Below, one piece after another: positions 6,854-14,881 of a stretch of DNA of 35,892 bases. Origin of the DNA: Alphaproteobacteria bacterium (GTDB lineage: Bacteria; Pseudomonadota; Alphaproteobacteria; UBA2966); contig JABIFY010000111.1 of the NCBI GenBank assembly GCA_018650465.1, forward strand, positions 1-35,892. Direction: 5' to 3'. The translations under genes were made by a program, and so were the position numbers. Position 1 is the stretch's first letter, and each line of letters begins with the position of its first letter. The notes beneath the pieces are model-generated. The model saw only the letters and a list, made by a program, of their open reading frames with translations, did no database searches and had not been told where the DNA came from.

Positions 6854-7753
6854 CTAAAGTCGGTAAATCCGCACGGCGTTGTCGTGGAACATCATGTTAC
6901 GATCTTCGTCGCTGAAATCTTTGGTGATGGTTTTGAAGCCGTTGAAGATGGTGTCGAAGTCGGCAACGACACTGTCGACGGGGAAGTTGCTGGCAAACAT
7001 ACATCGGTCGGGACCAAAGACCTCGATAGTATCCAGCACGATTTGACGGTTGCTCTCGACAGTCCAGGGTTGCTCCTTGACGCCAATGCCGGAAATCTTG
7101 ATGGCAATGTTCGGCAGCATCGCGGCAACCTTGATGGCGTTTCTCCAACCGTTTAGCCCGGCCTCACTTCGATCTGAGGGCAGGCCTGTATGGTTGACAA
7201 TGATCTGGGTCGCGGGAAAATCTGTTGCAAGTTCGGCGGCCTCATGTAAATGCCACCAGGGAATTTGCAAGTCGTAGGACAGGCCGTGTTCCTGCAATAA
7301 GGCGTATCCTTCACGGAATTTTGGATCCATCATTGACCCCGGCATGTTGGGCACATAGTCATCGGGGGTAGGGGCAGCTTTTGGCTTTTGACGGATACCT
7401 CGCACCAGGGGAAAGGCGGCATGACCCGCAAGCACATCTTCCACATCGTCGCGATCAAGCCAGGCCTGGGCCACGAAGGCACCGGGCAAACCTTGCGCCT
7501 GCGATAATTTAGTTAGCCAGCGACTTTCGGCAACCGGGTCAACCGGGTTCCACTCCGCTTCCATATGCACTGTGTTGACGATGTTGTGGTTCGCAGTGCA
7601 AGCGCGGTAATCTGCAACCAGAAAATCCTTCTTGATGGCACTGTAATCGCCATAGCGAAAGGGGATGTTTTCATTTGATGTCAGCCACGGCAAGTCGCAG
7701 GTTTGTAAATCCCAAAAATGCTGATGGGCGTCAATTATCTTCATTGGGTCCAT
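6854..7753 (-). CDS. amidohydrolase family 2 (metal-dependent TIM-barrel hydrolase, lactonase-like)
   Basis: A 299-residue cytosolic hydrolase. The N-terminal Asp-Ala-His-Gln-His-Phe-Trp-Asp (8-15) is the metal-binding signature shared with L-fuconolactonase and 2-pyrone-4,6-dicarboxylate lactonase-type enzymes. Further likely ligands are His in Ile-Val-Asn-His-Thr-Gly and Asp in Ala-Ser-Asn-Phe-Pro-Val-Asp near the C terminus. It is the last gene of a tight minus-strand operon with a CoA-transferase, crotonase and alpha/beta hydrolase. Its start codon directly abuts the stop of the hydrolase, which suggests translational coupling; a second ATG three codons in is an alternative start. The role is probably opening a lactone or splitting a C-C or C-N bond late in the pathway. 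Confidence 0.87.
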   Translation of the reverse strand: MDPMKIIDAHQHFWDLQTCDLPWLTSNENIPFRYGDYSAIKKDFLVADYRACTANHNIVNTVHMEAEWNPVDPVAESRWLTKLSQAQGLPGAFVAQAWLDRDDVEDVLAGHAAFPLVRGIRQKPKAAPTPDDYVPNMPGSMMDPKFREGYALLQEHGLSYDLQIPWWHLHEAAELATDFPATQIIVNHTGLPSDRSEAGLNGWRNAIKVAAMLPNIAIKISGIGVKEQPWTVESNRQIVLDTIEVFGPDRCMFASNFPVDSVVADFDTIFNGFKTITKDFSDEDRNMMFHDNAVRIYRL

Positions 7754-8626
7754 CTAGAACATGCCCGCGTTTTGATCGGGGGCCAGCTTGTTCCAGGTGC
7801 CGTCCGAAGCAAATTTCAGGAACCGCCCCAGGGTCAGGTTGAAGGCTTCGCTTTCTTCCAGGTTCAGCATGTGACCGGACCGGGGCAGCATGAACAATCC
7901 CGCCGTTGGAATGGCGCGTTTCAGATATAGCGTGCCTTCAATGGCCGGAGCATCATCGTCTCCGGCAATCAGCAATACGGGCACCGTCATGGCTTGCAGG
8001 TCTTCAAGGATATCGGGAAAGGCGGGACGGACCATTTGCACCTTACGCATGGTGCGGGCAGAACCCACACCCGAATGTCCGGCCAGGCGTTCCAGGAATG
8101 CAGCATGGGCTTGTGGTTCCTTGATGGCAAAGGAGCGTCGATAGGGACCGTTGCCATAATCAGGGGCCACAACACCCCAGCCGTCTGTCTCCAGCTTATC
8201 GGCAGCAGTGGCTATCTCTGCATGGAATGTTGCCCGGTCGCCACCTACGGCACCATAACCTGTGCTGGCGATGGTGAGTGATAAGGCACGATCAGCATGA
8301 GCGATACCAAAAAGCAGCGTCGTCGTTGATCCCATGGAGAGACCAACGATATGCGCTTTGGCCAGCCCCAAATGGTCCATCAGGTCGACAATATCAGCGA
8401 CCTGGCGATCTTGAGAATAAGCAGTGGGATCTTCAGGCACATCCGACGGTGGCCAACCGCGTGCATTGAAGGCAACACAGCGATAGTCATTTTTGAAGGC
8501 ATCGAATTGTGCGTACCAGGTTTCGACTTCCGCAGCGAATTCATGGGCAAAAATTATGGCCTCAATGCTCTCTCCACCTGTATCTTCAAAGAAAATATTT
8601 ACGCCATCTTTTGCCGCGAATTTCAT
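7754..8626 (-). CDS. alpha/beta hydrolase
   Basis: A 290-residue alpha/beta-hydrolase-fold enzyme. The nucleophile elbow is Gly-Leu-Ser-Met-Gly-Ser, the acid is probably in Ala-Gly-Asp-Asp-Asp-Ala-Pro, and the catalytic His is in Ser-Gly-His-Met-Leu-Asn-Leu-Glu-Glu. These are typical of 3-oxoadipate enol-lactonase or esterase-like members. The start at 8626 is supported by AAGGGA 8-9 nt upstream; it lies 4 nt after the crotonase stop, and longer versions would overlap that gene. Its position between crotonase and amidohydrolase suggests hydrolysis of an ester, lactone or thioester intermediate. The substrate is unknown. Confidence 0.9.
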   Translation of the reverse strand: MKFAAKDGVNIFFEDTGGESIEAIIFAHEFAAEVETWYAQFDAFKNDYRCVAFNARGWPPSDVPEDPTAYSQDRQVADIVDLMDHLGLAKAHIVGLSMGSTTTLLFGIAHADRALSLTIASTGYGAVGGDRATFHAEIATAADKLETDGWGVVAPDYGNGPYRRSFAIKEPQAHAAFLERLAGHSGVGSARTMRKVQMVRPAFPDILEDLQAMTVPVLLIAGDDDAPAIEGTLYLKRAIPTAGLFMLPRSGHMLNLEESEAFNLTLGRFLKFASDGTWNKLAPDQNAGMF

Positions 8627-8630
8627 TTTA

Positions 8631-9440
8631 TCAACGTCCCTTGAATACAGGTTTGCGTTTTTCCATGAAGGCCGTGCGGCCTTCGACATAATCTTCACTG
8701 GCGAAACAATCGTCGACCAGTTGTTCGCAATAATCAAAGTCGATGGGGCCATCCTTGCGCGTAATTTGGGCCACCATTTGTTTGACGGAATTTATGGTCA
8801 TAGGCGCATTTTCAGCGATGCGGCTGCAATAATCATCCACACCTGCCTGCAGATCTTCAGGGGTAAAGACCCGGTTGATCAGGCCCATGGTGATGGCTTC
8901 CTGGGCGTCGAAAGTACGCGCTGTATAAAAAATCTCTTTGGCAAAGGAAGGGCCGACCAGGTCGACCAGTTTGGCAATACCTGCCACGCGATATCCAAGC
9001 CCCAGTTTCACCGCCGGAATACCAAATTTGCTTTTGTCCGACGCCATGCGAATGTCACAGGCAACAGCAATTCCGGCACCACCACCGATGCAGTAACCAT
9101 TGATCATGGCGATAGTGGGCTTGCTGCATTTCGAGATTCTAAGCATGCCGCCATCGGCTGCATTTTCGTAATTTTTGGTGCTTTCAGGGGTTGAGCGCAC
9201 CTCTTCGAATTCCGAAATATCAGCACCGGACACAAAGGATTTTTCACCCGCACCTTTCAGGACGATAACTTTGATATCGTCGTCAGCCTCGAAAGCCTCG
9301 ATGACTGTTGGTATGGCATCCCACATGGCCAGTTTGACAGCGTTGTGTCGTTCCGGATTGTTGAAGATCACGTAACCGACGGCCCCAACTTTTTCGCCAA
9401 TCAAAAATTCCGTCTCAAGTTGTACACGCTCGTTGCTCAT
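8631..9440 (-). CDS. enoyl-CoA hydratase/isomerase (crotonase) superfamily protein lacking both hydratase Glu residues
   Basis: A 269-residue crotonase-fold protein. The oxyanion-hole segments are present: Ser-Gly-Ala-Asp-Ile-Ser and Gly-Tyr-Cys-Ile-Gly-Gly-Gly. In classical enoyl-CoA hydratase two Glu act in catalysis, one after GGG-C and one in FGxPE. Here these positions read GGG-Ala-Gly and Phe-Gly-Ile-Pro-Ala, so both are lost. The enzyme is therefore more likely a decarboxylase, isomerase, hydrolase or C-C lyase acting on a CoA ester than a simple hydratase (inference). The ATG at 9440 has AGGAAC 6 nt upstream. It lies 27 nt after the CoA-transferase stop in the same operon. Confidence 0.92.
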   Translation of the reverse strand: MSNERVQLETEFLIGEKVGAVGYVIFNNPERHNAVKLAMWDAIPTVIEAFEADDDIKVIVLKGAGEKSFVSGADISEFEEVRSTPESTKNYENAADGGMLRISKCSKPTIAMINGYCIGGGAGIAVACDIRMASDKSKFGIPAVKLGLGYRVAGIAKLVDLVGPSFAKEIFYTARTFDAQEAITMGLINRVFTPEDLQAGVDDYCSRIAENAPMTINSVKQMVAQITRKDGPIDFDYCEQLVDDCFASEDYVEGRTAFMEKRKPVFKGR

Positions 9441-9467
9441 GTTGTGTTCCTGGTAAATCAAAAAAGG

Positions 9468-10667
9468 TTAAATCGTGTTGTTTTTGCGTAAAACAGCAAT
9501 AGCGTCTTCACCATAGCCACAGTCGCGAAGAATTTGATCGTTGTGCTCACCCTGTTCGGGCGTGGCGCTGCGCACCTTGAACGGGGACCGGCTGAGTTTG
9601 ACGCCCTGGCCGACAATTTGAATGTCGCCAAGCTTGTCATGGTGGACCGCTGCCGCCATGCCCAGATGCTGAACCTGAGGATCTTCAAAAACTTCTTGAA
9701 TGTTATTGATAGGGCCGCAGGGTACACCGGCTTCATTCAGGATTTCGACCCATTGGGCCGAGGTTTTTGTTGCAGTGACGTCCCCTATGCGCTCATTCAA
9801 GGCATCACGGTTTTCAAGTCGCGCCTTGTCGCCAATGTAATCTGGATGTTGTGACAGATCTGGCGCGCCCATGGCATCGCATAAGCGATCAAACATCTTG
9901 TCACCCGCAGCAGCAATATTGATGTGCCCATCCGATGTCGGAAACACACCGGTTGGAATGCTGGTGGGGTGATTGTTTCCAGCCTGGCCTGGCACCTCTT
10001 TGTTCATCAACCACTTGGCAGCCTGGAAATCCAACATGGAAATCTGTGCCTGTAACAGGGATGCCTGAACCCATTGCCCTTCACCGGAAACTTCACGTTC
10101 CAGCAAAGCCGTCAAAATACCGATGGCGCAATATAGTCCTGAGGTTAAATCAGCGATGGGAATGCCAACCCGCACCGGACCCTGGCCCGGTAATCCTGTA
10201 ATAGACATCAAACCGCCCATGCCTTGTGCGATCTGGTCGACGCCTGGACGCTTCACATAGGGGCCGTCCTGGCCGAAGCCTGAGATACTGGCATAAACCA
10301 GACGAGGGTTGATAATCTTCAGGCTTTCATAATCGATACCCAGCCGGTTTTTCACATCAGGGCGATAGTTTTCCACGACGACATCTGCGTCGGCAGCCAG
10401 CTTATTAAAAACTTCGATGCCGTCTGCATGTTTCAGGTTCAGGGTCAGGCTTCGCTTGTTGCGATGCAGGTTTTGAAAATCGAAGCCATGCCGTGGTCCC
10501 CCCATGCTTTGCTGACCCTCTGCACTGGTGGCCGGGGCTTCAATTTTAATCACATCGGCCCCCCAGTCAGCCAACTGCCGAACCGCCGTCGGGCCAGCCC
10601 GAACGCGGGTCAAGTCCAGAACCTTGAAACGGGCCAGAGGAAGACCGGAATTGGTTTGCGTCGTCAT
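9468..10667 (-). CDS. CaiB/BaiF family (class III) CoA-transferase
   Basis: A 399-residue enzyme that moves CoA between carboxylic acids. It has the family N terminus (Val-Leu-Asp-Leu-Thr-Arg, Gly-Ala-Asp-Val-Ile-Lys-Ile-Glu), the Asn-Lys-Arg-Ser-Leu segment, and the likely catalytic Asp, D173, in Ile-Pro-Ile-Ala-Asp-Leu-Thr-Ser-Gly. D173 corresponds to D169 of formyl-CoA transferase. The length matches the family. It is the first gene of the minus operon, with GGAAG 8 nt before the ATG and a divergent promoter shared with the YciI-like gene. It probably activates the pathway acid as its CoA ester, which the downstream crotonase and hydrolases then process. Confidence 0.93.
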   Translation of the reverse strand: MTTQTNSGLPLARFKVLDLTRVRAGPTAVRQLADWGADVIKIEAPATSAEGQQSMGGPRHGFDFQNLHRNKRSLTLNLKHADGIEVFNKLAADADVVVENYRPDVKNRLGIDYESLKIINPRLVYASISGFGQDGPYVKRPGVDQIAQGMGGLMSITGLPGQGPVRVGIPIADLTSGLYCAIGILTALLEREVSGEGQWVQASLLQAQISMLDFQAAKWLMNKEVPGQAGNNHPTSIPTGVFPTSDGHINIAAAGDKMFDRLCDAMGAPDLSQHPDYIGDKARLENRDALNERIGDVTATKTSAQWVEILNEAGVPCGPINNIQEVFEDPQVQHLGMAAAVHHDKLGDIQIVGQGVKLSRSPFKVRSATPEQGEHNDQILRDCGYGEDAIAVLRKNNTI

Positions 10668-10826
10668 GAGAATACTTCCACGATTGGGAATTCAGGCCTG
10701 CAAGCAAAGATGATAATTTGGCCAAAGTCTAGCCCACGTAGCCAGAACAGTGTAAGTCTGGTAGTGAAAAAAATAGCATTTATCAGACCAAATACCACAC
10801 ATATGCGACCAAGAGGGAGACCAGTT

Positions 10827-11123
10827 ATGCCATATGTTATTCAAACCGTGGACAACCCGGAACGCAGCCATCTACGCGTCGACGTGCGCGATGAACATGT
10901 TGCCTGGCTGAAAGACAACGTAGCGAAGCTTCTGGCTGGTGGAGCACTGCTGGCCGACGATGGCGGGCAGGGCAGCGGTGGTTTGATCATTCTCGATACC
11001 GAAGACCGGGCAGAAGCCGAAGCCTTCATTGCAGAAGACCCCTTTTCCAAAGCCGGGTTGTTTCAGGATGTGATGATAACGCGTTGGCGCAAAGGGTTTT
11101 TCAATGGTGAAGCCCTGATTTAA
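10827..11123 (+). CDS. YciI-family protein
   Basis: A 98-residue protein of the YCII/dimeric alpha-beta barrel type. It opens with a beta strand (Pro-Tyr-Val-Ile-Gln-Thr), has a His in the Asp-Glu-His-Val-Ala-Trp-Leu helix, a Gly-Gly-Leu-Ile-Ile-Leu-Asp strand, and the typical Ala-Glu-Ala-Phe-Ile-Ala-Glu-Asp-Pro-Phe run. The family includes small enzymes and binding proteins of poorly known function; a His-Asp pair is proposed as the active site. The ATG at 10827 has GAGGGAGA upstream. It diverges from the CoA-transferase operon and may act on the same metabolites. Its TAA stop overlaps the stop of the convergent cupin gene within a TTAA palindrome (11120-11123). Confidence 0.85.
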   Translation: MPYVIQTVDNPERSHLRVDVRDEHVAWLKDNVAKLLAGGALLADDGGQGSGGLIILDTEDRAEAEAFIAEDPFSKAGLFQDVMITRWRKGFFNGEALI

Positions 11124-11506
11124 GGGACACTTTGATCAATGAAGATGTTGGGTTTGATAAAGAAAGCCAACAGCAAACAGCCATCCGGGGCGTGGGCCTC
11201 ATGGCGGCTGCCGGAGGGACGCCAGACAAAATTTCCGGCGGTTGCTTCGCCTTCTTCATCCACCAGTCGACCTTCCAGAATGTAGGATTGTTCAATCTCA
11301 ACATGCTCGTGCAAGGGCAATATTGATCCCGGTGCCCAGCGGAACAAGGCGGTTAACAAACCAGAGGTCTTGTCTTCCATCAGTACCTTTATTTCGACGC
11401 CTTCATAAGGGCTTGGTTGCCAGGGCAGGTTTTCGACGTCAACATAGCGGGAGGCCAACGGGGCAAGCAGGTCCTGCAACGGCAGGTCTGGTGTTTCAGC
11501 GGTCAT
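11120..11506 (-). CDS. cupin domain protein (ChrR-like)
   Basis: A 128-residue single-domain cupin. The metal-binding motif 1 is His-Glu-His-Val-Glu-Ile-Glu-Gln (His-x-His with a downstream Glu), and motif 2 includes Arg-His-Glu-Ala-His. Proteins of this size resemble the C-terminal cupin of the anti-sigma factor ChrR or small dioxygenase/isomerase-type cupins; no zinc-finger anti-sigma domain is present here. The ATG at 11506 has GGAG 8-9 nt upstream; longer starts would run into the divergent IlvD gene. It is probably expressed from a promoter shared with the dehydratase gene, only 34 bp away. Confidence 0.85.
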   Translation of the reverse strand: MTAETPDLPLQDLLAPLASRYVDVENLPWQPSPYEGVEIKVLMEDKTSGLLTALFRWAPGSILPLHEHVEIEQSYILEGRLVDEEGEATAGNFVWRPSGSRHEAHAPDGCLLLAFFIKPNIFIDQSVP

Positions 11507-11540
11507 GACAGGGTCTCCGGCAAATTTGGGTAAATGAACG

Positions 11541-13271
11541 ATGAGTGACGATAACAAAAAAAGCGGTATGGAAAAAGCATTGACCAATTATGGTGATGCC
11601 GGATTCTCCCTGTTTTTGCGCAAGGCCTTCATCAAGGCTATGGGCTATTCCGAAGACGCCCTGAACCGCACGATTGTGGGCATAGCCGATACGGGCAGTG
11701 GCTATAACGCCTGCCACCGGAATGCACCGGAACTGATCGAGGCGGTCAAGCGCGGTGTCATGCTGCAAGGCGGTTTGCCAATCGATTTCCCGACGATCTC
11801 ATTGCATGAATCCTTTTCCCATCCCACCTCCATGTTCCTGCGAAACCTGATGGCCATGGATACGGAAGAAATGATCAAGGCTCAGCCCATGGATGCTGTC
11901 GTTCTGATTGGCGGCTGTGACAAAACTGTGCCGGCCCAGCTGATGGCGGCGGCCAGCGCCAATGTGCCGGCTATTCAGGTTGTCACCGGTCCCATGATGA
12001 CGGGTAGCCACAAGGGCGAACGCCTGGGGGCTTGCACCGATTGCCGACGTTTCTGGGGCATGTACCGGGCCGGCGAAATAGATGAAGCGGAAATTGAAGA
12101 AGTTGGCGATAAACTGGCACCCACGGCAGGCACCTGCATGGTCATGGGCACGGCCAGTACAATGGCCTGCATGACCGAAGCACTGGGCATGATGTTGCCT
12201 GGCGGGGCGGCGATACCGGCGGTTGCGGCGGACCGTTTGCGGCATGGTGAAGCGGCCGGAGCGCGGGCTGTTTATCTAGCAAAAGAGGGGCTGACACCGG
12301 ACAAAATCATGACACCCGAAGCCATTGCGAACGCTTTTCGGATCCTGTTGGCTATTGGTGGCTCGACAAACGGCCTGGTTCACATGACGGCGATTGCCAG
12401 ACGTTTGGGCATCGATGTCGATCTGGAGGCACTGGATGCCATGGGTCGGGAAACGCCGGTTCTGGTCGATCTGAAGCCCTCCGGCCAGCATTATATGGAA
12501 GACCTGCAACGGGCTGGTGGTCTGGTCACCGTGCTGCGCGAATTGAGGCCGTTACTCAATCTGGATTGCCTGACCGTCACCGGCAAAACTCTGGGTGAAA
12601 ATATTGACGCCGCCCCGCCTGCCTGGCCGCAGGACGTGGTTCGCACTTTTGATAAACCGTTGAATGCGGAAGGCGGGATCGCTGTCTTGCGGGGCAACCT
12701 GGCGCCGGACGGTGCCATCATCAAGGTTTCGGCTGCGTCACCCGAATTGATGCAGGTTGAGGGCCGCGCCGTTGTTTTTGATTCGCTGCCTGATTTGGCT
12801 GACCGCATCGATGATGATGATCTGGACGTGAAGGCAGACGATATTCTGGTCTTGCGCAACGCTGGCCCCAAGGGCGCTCCTGGCATGCCGGAATCAGGTT
12901 ACATCCCCATCCCGAAAAAACTGGCGATGGCCGGGGTCAAGGATATGGTGCGCATGTCTGATGCCCGCATGAGCGGCACAGCTTTTGGTTCTATTGTTTT
13001 GCACATCACGCCGGAAGCCGCCATCGGTGGACCGCTGGCCCTGGTGCAAAATGGCGACCGGATCAAACTGGACGTCGAAGGCCGAAAACTTGAATTGCTG
13101 GTGGATGAGGACGAGCTGGAAAGGCGCCGTGCTGCCTGGACACCACCGCCCGCTCATGAGGGATCGGACCGCGGCTACCTGAAGCTATATCTTGAAAATG
13201 TGAACCAGGCACCGGACGGTGTCGATTTTGATTTCCTGTGCCCGCCGCTGGATGGCCGGACCACCCCCTAA
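11541..13271 (+). CDS. IlvD/Edd family dehydratase (probable sugar-acid dehydratase)
   Basis: A 576-residue Fe-S dehydratase that removes water from dihydroxy acids to give 2-keto acids. The three cluster Cys fit C58 (Tyr-Asn-Ala-Cys-His), C126 (Gly-Gly-Cys-Asp-Lys-Thr) and C199 (Ala-Gly-Thr-Cys-Met). The Lys after the second Cys (K128) is the Mg-binding carbamylated Lys of the family. The overall form is closer to pentonate/aldonate dehydratases (L-arabonate, D-xylonate) than to biosynthetic IlvD, and the catabolic setting supports this (inference). The start codon at 11541 has only a weak G-rich upstream site. An Ldh-family dehydrogenase follows within 20 nt in the same operon. Confidence 0.92.
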   Translation: MSDDNKKSGMEKALTNYGDAGFSLFLRKAFIKAMGYSEDALNRTIVGIADTGSGYNACHRNAPELIEAVKRGVMLQGGLPIDFPTISLHESFSHPTSMFLRNLMAMDTEEMIKAQPMDAVVLIGGCDKTVPAQLMAAASANVPAIQVVTGPMMTGSHKGERLGACTDCRRFWGMYRAGEIDEAEIEEVGDKLAPTAGTCMVMGTASTMACMTEALGMMLPGGAAIPAVAADRLRHGEAAGARAVYLAKEGLTPDKIMTPEAIANAFRILLAIGGSTNGLVHMTAIARRLGIDVDLEALDAMGRETPVLVDLKPSGQHYMEDLQRAGGLVTVLRELRPLLNLDCLTVTGKTLGENIDAAPPAWPQDVVRTFDKPLNAEGGIAVLRGNLAPDGAIIKVSAASPELMQVEGRAVVFDSLPDLADRIDDDDLDVKADDILVLRNAGPKGAPGMPESGYIPIPKKLAMAGVKDMVRMSDARMSGTAFGSIVLHITPEAAIGGPLALVQNGDRIKLDVEGRKLELLVDEDELERRRAAWTPPPAHEGSDRGYLKLYLENVNQAPDGVDFDFLCPPLDGRTTP

Positions 13272-13290
13272 ATCTATAAGTGAGCTTATG

Positions 13291-14352
13291 ATGAGTGAAA
13301 TCCGATATCGCGTTGAAGACATGAAGACCTTCGCGGCCCAACTTCTGATCAAGACCGGCATGGACGACGACAAGGCTTTGGTCGTCGCCGAAGTTCTGCT
13401 GGAGGGTGACCTGATGGGTCACACCACACATGGCTACCAATTGCTGGCCCCTTATCTTGGCGCGCTGGAAGCAGGCACCTTGACCGGTACTGGCCAACCT
13501 GAAACCCTGAATGATACAGGACCGGCTATTGCCTGGGATGGTCGGTCTTTGCCCGGCACATGGCTGGTGGATCAAGGGCTGGAACTGGCCGTCGAACGCG
13601 CCCGCAAATATGGCCTGGCGGCGATTTCCATTCGCAAAAGTCATCACATTGCAACACTTGCAGCTTATCTCAAAAAAGTCACCGATCAGGGCATGATGGT
13701 GTTGGTTTACACATCCGATCCGGCCTTCGCCACGGTTGCTCCCTTCGGCGGATTGCGCGGTGCCTATACGCCCGACCCCATTGGTATTGGCATCCCGACG
13801 GCAGGCGATCCCATCCTGATCGACATCAGCATGTCGATCACCACCAACGGCATGACGGATCGTTTGCACCGCGAAGGCGGCAAGTTTCCGCATCCGTGGA
13901 TTCAGGACAACAAGGGTAACGCAAGTAACGATCCGGCTGACTTCCATTCGGACCCGCAAGGCACAATCCTGCCCATCGGCGGCAAAGACCACGGCCACAA
14001 GGGCTTTGCCCTGGGGTTATATGTGGAAGCGATGACCTGTGGCCTGAACGGCTATGGCCGCAAGGACAAACCGACGACCTGGGGCGGCTCCGTCTTCATG
14101 CAGGTCTATGATCCGGAAGCTTTTGGTGGCCGTGAAAATTTCGAAGCCGAAACCGCCTGGCTGGTCGACGACTGCATCAACAACCCGGTACCACAAGGCG
14201 CACCAGCCGTCCGCATCCCCGGTGCCAGTGGCCTTAAAAAACGCGCTGATAATATGGCCAACGGCATTGCCTTCCATGCAGGCATTGTTGAGGCCCTGGA
14301 GCCCTGGTCGACAAAAACCGGAGTCGCCATGCCTGTGGCGATGAAGAATTAA
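13291..14352 (+). CDS. Ldh-family (malate/L-lactate/ureidoglycolate dehydrogenase type) oxidoreductase
   Basis: A 353-residue NAD(P)-dependent 2-hydroxyacid dehydrogenase of the Ldh_2 family. Typical features are Gly-His-Thr-Thr-His-Gly near residue 45 (family Gly-His-x-Ser/Thr-His-Gly), Lys-Ser-His-His-Ile-Ala for the catalytic His, Asp-Pro-Ile-Gly-Ile-Gly-Ile-Pro, and Lys-Asp-His-Gly-His-Lys-Gly-Phe-Ala-Leu. ATG codons occur at 13288 and 13291; the second has better spacing from GTGAG. It is co-transcribed with the IlvD-type dehydratase and probably handles the hydroxy or keto acid before or after dehydration. The 3' end, including the stop, lies in a perfect 15-bp tandem duplication. A second family member is at 15880. 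Confidence 0.9.
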   Translation: MSEIRYRVEDMKTFAAQLLIKTGMDDDKALVVAEVLLEGDLMGHTTHGYQLLAPYLGALEAGTLTGTGQPETLNDTGPAIAWDGRSLPGTWLVDQGLELAVERARKYGLAAISIRKSHHIATLAAYLKKVTDQGMMVLVYTSDPAFATVAPFGGLRGAYTPDPIGIGIPTAGDPILIDISMSITTNGMTDRLHREGGKFPHPWIQDNKGNASNDPADFHSDPQGTILPIGGKDHGHKGFALGLYVEAMTCGLNGYGRKDKPTTWGGSVFMQVYDPEAFGGRENFEAETAWLVDDCINNPVPQGAPAVRIPGASGLKKRADNMANGIAFHAGIVEALEPWSTKTGVAMPVAMKN

Positions 14353-14408
14353 ATGGTGAAGAATTAAATGGTGCCTGGCACTATTTAATCGCTGGCACTA
14401 ATTAATCG
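14343..14408. repeat. two successive tandem duplications at the end of the Ldh gene
   Basis: GAAGAATTAAATGGT occurs twice in tandem (14343-14357 and 14358-14372), identical; the first copy contains the last two codons and stop of the Ldh gene. Directly after, CTGGCACTATTTAATCG (14375-14391) is repeated as CTGGCACTAATTAATCG (14392-14408), 16 of 17 identical. This looks like slippage or insertion scars next to the palindrome at 14411. Confidence 0.9.
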
Positions 14409-14410
14409 TC

Positions 14411-14430
14411 ATACTGGCGAAAGCCAGTAT
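14411..14430. repeat. short palindromic repeat element, possible bidirectional terminator
   Basis: ATACTGGC-GAAA-GCCAGTAT is a perfect 8-bp stem with a GAAA tetraloop, flanked by GTC and CCATG. The arrangement is the same as the widespread dispersed bacterial palindromes of the type GTCATTCCCGCGAAAGCGGGAATCCA. It lies between convergent genes, a usual place for such elements, and could stop transcription from both sides. Confidence 0.65.
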
Positions 14431-14470
14431 CCATGAAGCTTGCGAAATCAAGGGAAGCGTTTGGCGATTG

Positions 14471-14863
14471 CTAACCCAACGGCTCCACCTCGTCACGAGC
14501 AACCCAGGTGAAGGTCTTGGTGATAATTTGCCAACGGCCATCCAGATGGATCAGGGTCAAATAATCGGTAAACATCTTTTCGCCCAGGGCAATGTAGACC
14601 TTGGCGAAGGCGCATTCCGGGCCGGATTGGTCGATGGTCAGAATTCCGTCTTCGCGTTTGTCACCACGGTCTGACGGTTTGATGCGAGCAACGACACGGC
14701 CATAAACAGCCTCCATATCGCTGTCCATGAAGTCGCCGCCAGTGGCGGCGTAGAGATGACAGGCGGGGTGAAAAATTTGTTTCAGCTTGTCGGTGTCACC
14801 CTCGTAAAAGCCGTCAAAATAAACACCCAGGGCGGCGCTGATATCGGCGTGGTTTCCGGTCAT
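14471..14863 (-). CDS. NTF2-like (SnoaL/lumazine-binding type) protein
   Basis: A 130-residue protein with the NTF2-like cone fold: an N-terminal helix pair (Ala-Leu-Gly-Val-Tyr-Phe-Asp-Gly-Phe-Tyr-Glu-Gly-Asp), then Phe-His-Pro-Ala-Cys-His-Leu, and a closing strand with Asp-Gly-Arg-Trp-Gln-Ile-Ile-Thr-Lys. This resembles the putative lumazine-binding family (PF12893). Such proteins may be small isomerases, dehydratases or ligand binders, and the function cannot be fixed. The ATG at 14863 has AAAGGAA 8 nt upstream. It is the last gene of a three-gene minus operon, 18 nt after the MDR reductase. Confidence 0.85.
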   Translation of the reverse strand: MTGNHADISAALGVYFDGFYEGDTDKLKQIFHPACHLYAATGGDFMDSDMEAVYGRVVARIKPSDRGDKREDGILTIDQSGPECAFAKVYIALGEKMFTDYLTLIHLDGRWQIITKTFTWVARDEVEPLG

Positions 14864-14881
14864 GGTTTCATTCCTTTAGAA

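Noticed and set aside
13063-13998. A 311-residue minus-strand frame across the IlvD and Ldh genes
   Set aside because: It spans two well-supported genes on the other strand, its composition is unlike a protein family, and it has no start signal.
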